NCBI GenBank assembly: GCA_030686995.1
Contig: CM060681.1
Coordinates: 164,298,333 to 164,362,332 of the forward strand
DNA from: Artemisia argyi
Lineage: Eukaryota; Streptophyta; Magnoliopsida; Asterales; Asteraceae
DNA: 64,000 nt
Reading direction: 5' to 3'
The position numbers and the translations under genes are program-made. The number at the start of each line of letters is the position of its first letter. The first letter of the stretch is position 1. Below, one piece after another: positions 20,010-30,219 of the stretch. Below the pieces are notes generated by a model. It saw nothing but the letters and a program-made list of their open reading frames with translations, made no database searches and was not told the origin of the DNA.

Positions 20010-22562
20010 ATGGAAGGTGGTAAGATCTTTGAACCCATCAACCCACCACAACAAGACCGCCCACAAAACCCACCACTAGCTAACCAACCTCTTAGGCCCC
20101 GAACCCTAGGAGAGTACTCCCGACCTAGCCACCAAGGCTATCAAAACACCATTGAGCTCACCCAAGGAGCCAATGTGTCTCCCTTGCGATCCGACACCAT
20201 CCGGTTGGTGCAAAGCGGATGTGCATTACATGTACTTCGTTCCGAAGATCCTAATGAACATCTCAAGGACTTCCTTAAAATCGTAGATTCTATAGACCTA
20301 GATGTTGCAACTAGAGAGACGACCCGATTACGCCTATTCCAATTCTCTCTACGTGATCAAACTAGCCAATGGCTTGAATGTTTACCCGTGGGATCCATCA
20401 CCTCATGGGATGATCTCACCACTTATTTCCTTGCTCAATTTTTCCCACCGGGGAGAACTACCAAGCTTAGAAATGATATCTTGATGTTCCAACAACATCA
20501 AGGTGAAACTCTATATGAAGCATGGACTCGTTTCAAGGACTTACTCCAAAAAGTCCCTCATCATGGCATAGATCTTTGGCTCCAAGTCCAAATCTTCTAT
20601 GACCATATCGATCTCTCCACAAGGCGAACCATTGACCAATCGGCCGGTGGCAAGCTACGTGATCTTAGTGCGGAAGAATCATGGGAACTCATAGAAGATC
20701 TTGCTCTCTATGACAACGAAAGTTGGAATGATCCCCGTGATTTGAACAAAACGGTCAAGGCAATATCTTTGCCTTCGAACAATTCTAGCACTCCTGACCA
20801 TAGGATCATGGAACTTGAGGACCAAGTCAAGTTTCTCATGAAATCTTACGAAGCTCCTAAGCCTTCAAGCCAAGTGAACAAAATCACTTCTTCATGCAAA
20901 TTATGTAGTGGTCCCCATGACACTCGTGATTGCGTGGAACTCTCCGGAACAGCTTTTGTGGACTACGCATCCTCGTGTACCGTCAAAGCGGGAGATAAGT
21001 GGTACACTTTCAAACCCGAGCCAAACCCTTACGGTGATTCCTACAACCCTTCTTGGAAAAATCACCCAAACCTTAGGTGGAAGCAAAACCAAAACAATTC
21101 CTCCAATCCGCCTAATCGTTACCAACCAAACGGTCCACCCTCCAACCGTACTTTTAACAACAATCCTTCTAACAACTATGGTAGTACCAACAATCTTGAA
21201 GGATTGATGTCCAAGTTTATGGCATCTCAAGAAGCTCGCATATCTAAGTTTGAAGCCTATTTCAAACAAAAGCAAAGCGAGATGACCACCAAAATTGACA
21301 CATTGTTGAAAGTTCTCAATGACCGAGAAATGGGAGCACTCCCAAGCGACACGGTCAAGAACCCGAAACTAAACTTTAATTCCATATTATCAGTTTCGTC
21401 ACCCACTTCTTGTCCGCAATACTACTCGGTTAAATCAACGAGCACGTGTTTCAAACAAAACCAAATTCTTCAAAAGGACCAATCAAATAAAACACCCGAT
21501 ATAAAACCGGTCAAAAGCATAGTTGAAACACCTCCTACGCAAGACCTTGACGATGAATTCAAGGAGATTCACCTTGAACGCCCCGTCATTGATGTCTTAG
21601 CCCGTGCTCCCTACTATAGTGCCCTCCTAGAAAAATATGAAAAATTTAAACTAGTTAAAAATGGGACCGCCTTCGTTCAAAACAAGTTACCTAAAAAGCT
21701 TGATGATCCGGGTATATTTGTTTTGCCTTGTAAGATAGGAAGATCAGAAGCTTTCGACACACTAGCCGATTTAGGGTCAAGCCTCAACTTGATTCCCTTA
21801 TCCCTTTTCACCACTCTCAAGCTAGGAAAGTTAGAGGAAACGGAGGTATTAATTGGTCTAGCGGATGGGAGTATTGCCCACCCGGTTAGGATGATTAAGG
21901 ATGTAGTTGTTCACGTAGGGAAGTTAACTATTTTAGCGGATTTTCACATCCTAGATATGGTTAGTGATACTACATGCCCATTATTAGTTGGAAGAGGATT
22001 TTTAGCAACCGCTAGCGCCATGATAGATTGTAAGGATTCTAAGATAGCGGTAGGTGAGGGCAATACTTGGTCGGTCTATGATGTTAAGAAACATAGCTAT
22101 GATTGTGAGGATGAACCGATACCACATTGGGTAGAGATGAATAGGAGACCATCTAGATATGAACCTTGGATAGAAAGAAACTTTATAGGACCTCAACGCC
22201 CATTCTATCTAGAAAAAGATTTCATCGATAAAACACATTCGGTGGAACAACTCATAGCTAGAGATGAAGAGCTAGACCCTTTTGAGGACCCCCTAGTCTT
22301 TAGGAAAATGATTGAGTTCTTAAGCGTAATGCCTATGAATATAGAGATGAACAAATGGAAGAAAGAGGGGGATAAGTGTAAATGGAGGTGGGACAAGCCA
22401 CCTAAGGAAGGTGAAGGATCATGGCATATGAAGATGATTTTATATGATCCGGATGGAGAAAAGTTTGAAAGGTCATACCGCACTAAGAAAACCGATAGGA
22501 AGTTGAAGCCTAAGTTTGATCCCAAAGATGTCCTCAATGAGGAACTCACCCATGTCACGTAG
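20010..22562 (+). CDS. Gag-protease polyprotein of element B (850 aa, intact)
   Basis: Long uninterrupted ORF from ATG 20010 to TAG 22560. Residues about 70-200 form a retrotransposon gag domain (QWLECLPVGSITSWDDL, FFPPGRTTKLRNDI, EAWTRFKDLLQKVPHHGI). A single zinc knuckle CKLCSGPHDTRDC lies at 296-308 (CX2CX3HX4C) and an Asn/Pro-rich linker at 330-390. A retropepsin-like domain lies at about 560-690 with active-site DLGSSLNLIP (Asp587) and the later PLLVGRGFLA. The last 160 residues are a Trp/Lys-rich tail of unknown role (KWKKEGDKCKWRWDKPP). Gag would build the particle and the protease process it. No RT follows, so reverse transcription would depend on another element. That 850 codons remain open while neighbouring elements are riddled with stops suggests recent activity. 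Confidence 0.93.
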   Translation: MEGGKIFEPINPPQQDRPQNPPLANQPLRPRTLGEYSRPSHQGYQNTIELTQGANVSPLRSDTIRLVQSGCALHVLRSEDPNEHLKDFLKIVDSIDLDVATRETTRLRLFQFSLRDQTSQWLECLPVGSITSWDDLTTYFLAQFFPPGRTTKLRNDILMFQQHQGETLYEAWTRFKDLLQKVPHHGIDLWLQVQIFYDHIDLSTRRTIDQSAGGKLRDLSAEESWELIEDLALYDNESWNDPRDLNKTVKAISLPSNNSSTPDHRIMELEDQVKFLMKSYEAPKPSSQVNKITSSCKLCSGPHDTRDCVELSGTAFVDYASSCTVKAGDKWYTFKPEPNPYGDSYNPSWKNHPNLRWKQNQNNSSNPPNRYQPNGPPSNRTFNNNPSNNYGSTNNLEGLMSKFMASQEARISKFEAYFKQKQSEMTTKIDTLLKVLNDREMGALPSDTVKNPKLNFNSILSVSSPTSCPQYYSVKSTSTCFKQNQILQKDQSNKTPDIKPVKSIVETPPTQDLDDEFKEIHLERPVIDVLARAPYYSALLEKYEKFKLVKNGTAFVQNKLPKKLDDPGIFVLPCKIGRSEAFDTLADLGSSLNLIPLSLFTTLKLGKLEETEVLIGLADGSIAHPVRMIKDVVVHVGKLTILADFHILDMVSDTTCPLLVGRGFLATASAMIDCKDSKIAVGEGNTWSVYDVKKHSYDCEDEPIPHWVEMNRRPSRYEPWIERNFIGPQRPFYLEKDFIDKTHSVEQLIARDEELDPFEDPLVFRKMIEFLSVMPMNIEMNKWKKEGDKCKWRWDKPPKEGEGSWHMKMILYDPDGEKFERSYRTKKTDRKLKPKFDPKDVLNEELTHVT

Positions 22563-24375
22563 TAACCCATGACCTTGAGTCTAGCTACAAGACTCGTAAA
22601 TAAAGAAAAGCGCTTCTTGGGAGGCAACCCATGTTTTGTTTGGTTTTTATTTTGTTTGATTGTTATTTGTTTCCATATGCATTTATTTTTATTGTTGGTA
22701 GATCATGTTTCAAACTAAAATGGTGAAAATACTTTATTTTGTCGTTTGACTTTGTCTTAACTTCATCCAAAGGTATTTCGCAAAAGATAAGTGTAAGGGG
22801 AAACCCCAAATATGTTTTTGAGAAACAAACTTGATCATGATTCTCCACAATATTAAGTGAACATGTATATTAGTATTTGTTAGAGTCAAATGCTTGTATC
22901 GAGTCATGATGATGTTTTGCAGGATTTTCCAGGAAGTAGGACAAGGTTTTTCCAGAAATTTTCCAGAAACTTAACATAAGAATTTCTGCAGGTCACTTCT
23001 GACGGCGTCAGGAAGAAATTCCTGACGGCGTCACGTGTAAAATTCCGGAAATTTTACCAGTTTTGTTTTTCTAACGGAGTCTTAATGTTCTTTTCGAATC
23101 TTTAGTTTTATAATCTCCAGGAAATCTGCAAACATCATTCCACAAGCATTATATCTTACATTGTTTTCTAGGATTTGTTATCATATATAGGTTGCCGCCG
23201 ATTTTACGCGAGGTTGCCTTGTTTGTTTTCTCAGGTTTAACAGATTATGTTTGACAAGAAGATGATTTATATTCTGGGAGGGAAGCTTTGATTGTTCATT
23301 TTCTTAGAGGAAGATCTAACCTTGTTACCACACTATCCATACCGAGCGAATCAGGGGTGTATTTGATTTCATTCTTTTACCTATTTTACTTTTACAATCT
23401 TTAATTGAACATTGGGGACAATGTTCATCCTAAGTGTAAGGAGAGGGTAAAATAATGATACCTTATGGATACATTTTCACTTGAGTTTGTTTGTTTGATG
23501 GTAGATGTGTAATAAAACTATGAGAAATACTTGTTAGTGTAATTTTAACGCCAAATTTAAAATTTTTTACAACATTTAGGAGTGAAACTTTAGCCATAGC
23601 AAGCGTCTCATGGATAGGAGATTGTATGACTAGCACAAAACCGTACCACTCAGAAAAATTTTCCACCCAAATATGTGAGGTTCGCCTTTAGATTTGATAG
23701 GAAAAGCATTTATTATTAGTGCTTATGAGTGTACCGGTAGCATTTAGATTCTAGAACTTGCGTTAGTGATGCATCCCGAGACCGCTAGTGAGACTACATT
23801 CGTGTGGTAGGATTTACTACATGATAAGAGGCATTAGGATCACCTTGTGTTAAACCCGTATCATTATTATTTGACCATTTAAGTCATATTGCTTGGCTAG
23901 TAAAGTCAATTAATTTTTCCCACACCCTTAATGTTGTACTCATTTTTAGTACACGAAACCCCTAGTGCACCCCTCCGAGCCTATCTTTTCGTTTCTAACT
24001 TTAAGCATCTTACTTAAAGGAAGAATTTGTTACACCCCACTTAAATGTACACCCAAATCGCCTTAGCCTTCCGTGTATGCACTCATATTTAGTGCATTAT
24101 TGTTATTTGTTTAAACCCTTAGTTAATTATCTAATTGATTACATGGTTACTAAGTCGAGTCATATCATTGTACATATTGTTTTGGGACGATTGGGACTCA
24201 TAGGTAAAGTACTAATGTTATGGAGTAATGGGGAAGAACATCATATTATTAACCCTATATGTGCGTTAATCTTAAAAGTACTCCAAGTGTTTTGATTTTC
24301 TTAATTCGAGTCATTAGATTAGTTTATTGTAAAGTATGTAAAAATTCAAGTGTAAGGGAAATTTTCACTCCCTAT
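22563..24375 (+). other. Element B non-coding region, left of C
   Basis: Starts with a conserved motif CGCTTCTTGGGAGGCAACCC (22610-22629) right after the ORF; the same motif follows the F-associated ORF (about 55655-55680, - strand). At 22990-23040 two TGACGGCGTCA palindromes flank GAAGAAATTCC. The block GAACATTGGGGACAATGTTC (23410-23429) is a palindrome shared with F. No coding region is recognised. Confidence 0.75.
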
Positions 24376-25204
24376 GATGTTGATTGGCTCTCATGTTCAG
24401 AGAGTGAGTGGGAACCTCGGGTGTGATAGCAGTTGTTTGAGATGGAATCTCAACTGCTGAGGTATCAACTGACGAACTTGATGAATCTTTATAGAATTGA
24501 AGAATATCAAGTGTATCTTCGTCATCACTGTCATCAGGGATGAAACGGAACTGAGAGCTAGTTTTGGCTGCTTTTTCTTTTGCAATTGATTCCCTAATAG
24601 ATTTTTCATAGGCATCTTGGGAATTTATTCTAGCAGCCTGCTCTTTAGCCAGCAATTCTTCCATGGATTTCTCATGTGTATATTTTTGAGCAAAATCTTT
24701 AACTAAATCCTTAAGTTCATCAACAATTTTCATCATATTTTGCATTTCCGGAAGAAGTGCCTGACTCAATTGGGATTGTGGAGGTTGGTCATAATATGAT
24801 GTGTCAAGATTGTTACAGGGAATTGGATTCGTTGTTTGACAATCTGAGCTAAAGTGTGGACCTCCACAGTAATCACAACAGTAAAACTGATGTGGCTGTG
24901 AGTCATATGTGCTGTAGTCATTATTGTTATCAAGAAACTGCTCATAGACAAGCGTGTTTCCCGATTGACAATCAGAACTGTAGTGTGAACCACCACAGTA
25001 CTCACAACAGTAAAACTGTTGAGTCTTATGGTGTGGTAGCTGATGGAATAAATCAGTCGTGTCATGGTAGGAATAGGGATCTTGGTTATAGACAGACCCG
25101 TTTCCTGACTCTACCATGCCACAACTGGGGCAATTACCACCATTATGAAGACTACCACACCATTCACAAATTAGAAGGTGTGGATGAGACATAGAAAGAA
25201 TCAA
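24365..25204 (-). CDS. Triple zinc-knuckle gag-like protein of element C (279 aa)
   Basis: Open frame from ATG 25204, or from the second ATG at codon 5, which sits just before the first knuckle. Three CX2CX3HX4C knuckles: CEWCGSLHNGGNC (13-25), CEYCGGSHYSSDC (67-79) and CDYCGGPHFSSDC (110-122), separated by Tyr/Asp/Gln-rich linkers. A likely coiled coil follows (about 150-215, Lys/Glu/Ala-rich, with EKSMEELLAKEQAA), then an acidic Ser-rich tail (DDSDDEDTLD). The knuckle form matches that of B's gag, so nucleic-acid binding or packaging is likely, but there is no capsid domain or protease. The last five codons and the stop come from flanking element B because the internal deletion fused them. 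Similar proteins are common in Asteraceae repeats. Confidence 0.7.
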   Translation of the reverse strand: MILSMSHPHLLICEWCGSLHNGGNCPSCGMVESGNGSVYNQDPYSYHDTTDLFHQLPHHKTQQFYCCEYCGGSHYSSDCQSGNTLVYEQFLDNNNDYSTYDSQPHQFYCCDYCGGPHFSSDCQTTNPIPCNNLDTSYYDQPPQSQLSQALLPEMQNMMKIVDELKDLVKDFAQKYTHEKSMEELLAKEQAARINSQDAYEKSIRESIAKEKAAKTSSQFRFIPDDSDDEDTLDILQFYKDSSSSSVDTSAVEIPSQTTAITPEVPTHSLNMRANQHHRE

Positions 25205-25461
25205 AAGGTTTGGGAGGGTAAGGAATGAAGAATCAAAAGGGTAGGAGGGTAAAGACGAATATTTTTGGTGTTTTTGGAAAATATTTTATACAAATGATAA
25301 AGAAAATGTTTTTGTGTTTTTTGTGTTCGTTGAAAACTAATTTTAAAAAGTTTTCGGGAACCGTTTTTATGAAAATATACACAAGGATGGTAAATTTACA
25401 AAGAAGTGAATTCCGAAATCACTAATCTGAAAACCGTTTTAGAATAACGCGCACGACCTCC

Positions 25462-25476
25462 CCGGTAGCGGCGCCA
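25462..25476 (-). other. Element C primer-binding site
   Basis: On the minus strand TGGCGCCGCTACCGG, five bases after the LTR end (CCAATCA at 25482-25488). Asp-tRNA-type site, two changes from the B/Athila consensus. Confidence 0.8.
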
Positions 25477-25481
25477 AAATT

Positions 25482-28400
25482 TGATTGGCTCCAAACGGTC
25501 AACCTAATTGACCAGGTGAATGGTCAACAAGGTCAAACAGCCTAGAGTCAATCTCCGTGGAAGTATAGGGTTTCCCCGGGTCGTTATGTCCCGACGAGGT
25601 GTGATGGTAATCAAAACGGGTTCGTGATCGGGTGAATTTGGACAGGAAAAGGGTTTGAGTGGTTTGTATGATTACACTAAGATATAAGAAATGAAAATAA
25701 CTTAGAAACACTATACAAACAATTAATGATGATCAGATATACTAAAAACGTGAGCTAAGTCTAAAAACGCGTTCGTTTGATTTAAATTTACGTTAGCGTA
25801 CGAAATAAAACGCGAGTTTTGTTAAATAAAATACCTACGGATATGAAAATTACATTTTTACAATCCAAATGATAAAAGAAAATTTTTAGAAAATTAAAAT
25901 TAATTTTTACACTATTTATATAATTACTATTAATTAATTACTATTTATTAATTACTTTTTAATTACTAAATTTCACTAATTATTAATTAATTATGAAAAT
26001 TAACTAGAAAAATGAAAATTAAATTTAGAAAAATCTAAAATATTATAAAACTAATTTTAAAATAGAAAATCTATTTTTTTAGACTTTTTAAATAATTATT
26101 ACTAAATAAAAACTATTTATTAATTAATTTAAACTAAGATTAATTATAAAAAATACTAAATGGAATGAGAAAAATCTGAAAAAATTCATAAAAATACTAC
26201 AGGATGTCAGTAACCTAGGAAAATTATAAAAATTAAAAGTGCTTTTTGAAAAAGCTGAAAATAAGCCAAATGCTTAAATAGAAGCTATCACTTATTTTAT
26301 TTTTGTCTTTTTTCAAATTTTCTTTTACAAAACTATCAAACAACTAAATTTAGGAGACTTTTGTGAAGAAAGATTGTTTGAAGCTCAGAAATAAGCCATG
26401 TGCAAGCAATTAAGCCAAACAGTGAGCTAATAAGCTTTAAATAAGCTTCAATAAGCTGAAACAAGCCACACAGAGTACCTGGACCAAAGATTAAGCTACA
26501 AACAACTTATGTGCTTAGAAAGAGCTAAAATGACAAGGGAGTTCAACTTAAATAAGCCACAAAGCCAAATAAGCACTTCCAAAACTACTCAGATGTAAAC
26601 AGGCCAACAAGGGGTCTTTTGGACCTCTGTGGGGTCCACACCAAGGATCATGGATCAAATTAAAACCTAATAAATGAAAATAAGCTGTAAGGCTCTCTAA
26701 TAAGCCAGAACTTAAGCACTGGGTCCCACTAGATAGCAAGTTACAAGCCTGAGAACTTGGGCTTTCAACACTAATCCACTCAGTGTTAGGTTTTAGCAAG
26801 CAATCAAAAAGGACAAAATAAGCTAGCTGGACAAGCAATGAAGTGCAATCCAAGGTGAGAAACCACAACTTGGTATGTTGGGCTTCTCAAAATACCCAAA
26901 AACAAGCAACAAGCTCAAGGATTAAGCTAGTTGTGGCCCTGGGTAACTGGTTCAGGAAGCTAAGTCTCAAAGAGAGTGTAGCAATAAGCAGATAGCAAAG
27001 TCAGCATACAAGCTTAAACCTAGGTGTGCATAAGTTTACACAAGTTCAAAGTAACACAAGTAAGCTAATTACAACAATGCAACAACAATTTTCATACAGA
27101 AATTTGGAATTACAAACTGAGTACACAAACAAATGAAACAGCATAAGCAGTGGCCTCAGGGCAACTTATGAGCTAGAATAAGCTACAGGACAAGCTAACA
27201 AATGCAAGAAAGTGACACAATCCTCAAGGTGGTACAACAAGCTACACAAAACAACAAAACTCAAGCTAAATTACCAATTAATGAATAAGTTGTGACTTTG
27301 AGAAACATGGGTCAAACTGGTGGTGCAGGGGAGGTTGCTTCCCCTGCAGTCTCAAAGAAACACATGCAATCTTCACACAAAAATTCTAAAAATTGAGATG
27401 ATCATAGGCCTTTGTAGATTAGGTGGTGGAATTTTAGCACAAGAAATTTCAAAGTTTCAATCACACCACAAAATTCTTGGAAAATCACCCAAAAAGTGGG
27501 ATTTTAGACTAATATGCAATTTTGACTTTTTAGTTTAACCACCACAGTTGACTTATGTGAATTTTGGTAAGATCTTAACAACTCAATATGATGTAATAAG
27601 CTTATCAGAGGCTATAATAAGCAATAACAACAACTTATGAACAGTTGTGCATGATTGTGAATCCTAAAACCCCCACAGTTAACAAGAGAATTGGATCCAA
27701 AAGATATTTGACTTTTTGCTGAAAAAACTAAGAAGTTATAGACTAATATTAGCTAATGGTATCTAGTGGAACATGTAACAAACCAATTTGACAGCAAAAA
27801 CTACCAATCTCACAGGCATAATACTTAATCCAAACACACCCTTAAAACTGTGCACATGAGATTTCCAAGGATCAATACTGATTCAGACCATAACCCTGAC
27901 TTAAGATGATTAAATTTAAGATTTTAAACAACTGAAAACACAAGTGCATTACTCTAACAATTAATATCCTACAAACAACTATAGAACTAAAATGACAGTA
28001 ATATAATACAACTAAGTAAATGAAAACCAGTGAATAAATGAAATACACTAGACTAAATTCTAAACTCACAAGACCAATTATGCATACAGTAACACACAAG
28101 CTTTAAACTTAACAATTGAACAGTAACATTTATATAAAAAAAATAAGAAAGGATCTTACAAATGCATTCCTGCCAAACTGAGATGAACCAAGAACCAACT
28201 TAGGTGACTCCCATGAGTCTCTAATCCCCTTTTTCCATTCTCAGCATCACTTCTGCATCTTCTTCTTCTCTTTTCTTTTTATTTTTGATTTTTTTACTAT
28301 TTTTTTATATTTTTGCTTTTTTATAACTAACTGAGTTTGGTGTTTCTAACAGCTTAAATAAGTTTCACAAGGACCCTATGTGAGATTATTAGTCTAACAT

Positions 28401-29592
28401 GATACTCAGAAACAACATTCCAACTTTTAAGAACTTTGAATTAAAATAAAAAATTGCACAATGCTGAGAAGTAAATAAAACTTGAATTTATTAATTGGAA
28501 ACTTCAATAGTACAACTGAGATTACATATTACTTAAACTAACTTGGGACTGAAAAACATTGAAACATAATTTGACATAAATCAGATTAAGCTAAAAACTA
28601 CACACCCTCTTCTCAGCCTCCTTGCTTCTTTTATACTTCAAAATTAGGGTTTCAGAGGGCCTTTCTTCCCAGCTTATACTCTTGACCATTGGATGATTAA
28701 ATCAAATCTTGGCCGTTTATCATTTTTGCCGCCAAAATTGAATTTGGATTTTTCCTTGATATTTGATGCCAGGGATGTAATCTTGGCTTGTAGTACTAGT
28801 TTGGTTAGGCAAGGGGGAGATTGAGTGTTTCAGAGGTGAAACAGGCCTAGGGGTTATGATGGGGGTGTTGGAGTGTTGCTGGATGGTGGGGTGTGAGGTG
28901 GAAGAGGTGGAGGGTGGTCAAAAGTCAAGGGCAGGGTCAAAGTTGACCATGGGGTAATATTATTAGGAACGGGGGTGGGCTGAGGGTTGGTTTGGGCTAG
29001 GTTTAGATGTGGTGGGCTTTGGTTTTTATTATTTGGATTGGGTGGTGTTTTAGATTAGGGGAAGTAGTATTATTGAGGATCCGTTTGGTTTGTTTGAAAT
29101 TTAAGCACAAGGACCATTTTGTAACATTCTAAAAATTCAAGGGCTGATGTGTAATATTTCCAAAATAGTTACAAGGGTTTATCTCGTCAAGTTTTATTTA
29201 CCAAAGGACCATTTTAGTTAATTTCCAAAATTTGAAATCCCAGGGACCAAAGTTGTCATTTTTCAAACTGCAGGGACCAAACATGTAATTTTCTCAAACT
29301 TTTTACCCAAGGACTTGTTATGACAATTTTTGAATTCCAAATGACTTGGGTTGACTTTTCTTTTATTTCAAACTTCCAGGGACTAGTTTTGTCAATTTTT
29401 GAATCTTGAGGGACTGAAACTGCCAATTGTGAAAACTTTGTTCGCTTTTCATTTGTTTTTAAACATTTTGCATCTAAAACATATAAAACACACTTTTGGG
29501 ATAATTTCTGTATTTTGATGCGTTTCTGTGTGTTTTTGGATGTTTTGGCAGTTCAGATACGATAAAAATGATGAGTATTTACACACTCATCA
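25482..29592 (-). repeat. Element C LTR, 4.1 kb
   Basis: Plus-strand TGATTGGCTCC...ACACTCATCA, so TGATGAGTG...CCAATCA on the sense (minus) strand. It is over twice the size of the related LTRs of D (1.86 kb). Sense-strand order: repeated 'AGGGACCAAA' blocks (29430-29100), TATA box (TATAAAAG near 28630), a 1-kb zone rich in AATAAGC words (27300-26230), then very AT-rich DNA (26200-25850) and a conserved end. Confidence 0.85.
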
Positions 29593-29597
29593 GATGT

Positions 29598-30219
29598 ATT
29601 ATTTTGGATGGTAGGGTAAGAGTGTATGCCAAAAATAAAAAAATAAAAAAAAATAAAAAATAAAAAACATACGGACTACCATCCCGTTTCATTCTATGTT
29701 TATTTTATGTTTTTTGTTATTTTTCATTCATTAGCTTAAGTCGAGTCTAGTCTTGGCTTAGCAACGCCATATTGTACATGTAATTAACCAAGATGATTAA
29801 CTCGCCACCAGTAAAGATTGCCTATGTCCAACAAAACCGTGTATTCCATATCCCTACACCTAACATTACAACCCTTTAAAAGACCTCTTTGATAGTTTAT
29901 CCTAGGTGCTTACGCCATGTGATGGAGGTTTGATCCTTTCTCAAGCCTATGGTAATCTATTTTGCTATGACAGGTAGTGAGAGATGTTTTCCATTTCCAT
30001 ATTGTGATATATACTTTATTACACCCGAGAGATGTGAGTATCTAAACACCATTTGTGAGGTGCTAGTGTATGACCTCCGTGCTTGTCTTTGGTCTTTAGT
30101 GGAACAATTATTTTTTGTAATTACTTTTATATTAGTGTTAAATGACCCCTAACTTGTATTTTGATTAGAATAAAAGCACATTTGCTTGAGGACAAGCAAA
30201 TCTCAAGTGTAAGGGTATA
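29598..30219 (+). other. Element B non-coding region, right of C
   Basis: Continuation of B after C. Holds an A-rich block (29629-29669), the CTTGAGGACAAGCAAATCTC motif (30184-30203) and the polypurine-like end. ORF 29949-30152 is unsupported. The same tract occurs inverted in F at 36651-37300. Confidence 0.8.

Larger units (their letters stand above)
24381..29592 (-). mobile_element. Element C: minus-strand LTR element, one LTR lost, nested in B
   Basis: Flanked by the duplication GATGT (24376-24380 and 29593-29597). On the minus strand: a 4111-bp 5' LTR (29592-25482), primer site, a knuckle-protein ORF, and then only TGATTGGCTC (24381-24390) of the 3' LTR. Since the duplication is intact, the missing LTR probably went by internal deletion after insertion. 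Removing C and one duplication restores B-family sequence that aligns with the uninterrupted region of F around 37310. No RT or integrase, so non-autonomous. Confidence 0.85.

Noticed and set aside
20901..21275. Antisense ORFs within the B gag-protease gene
   Set aside because: Shadow frames of a long conserved coding region with clear gag and protease motifs on the + strand.
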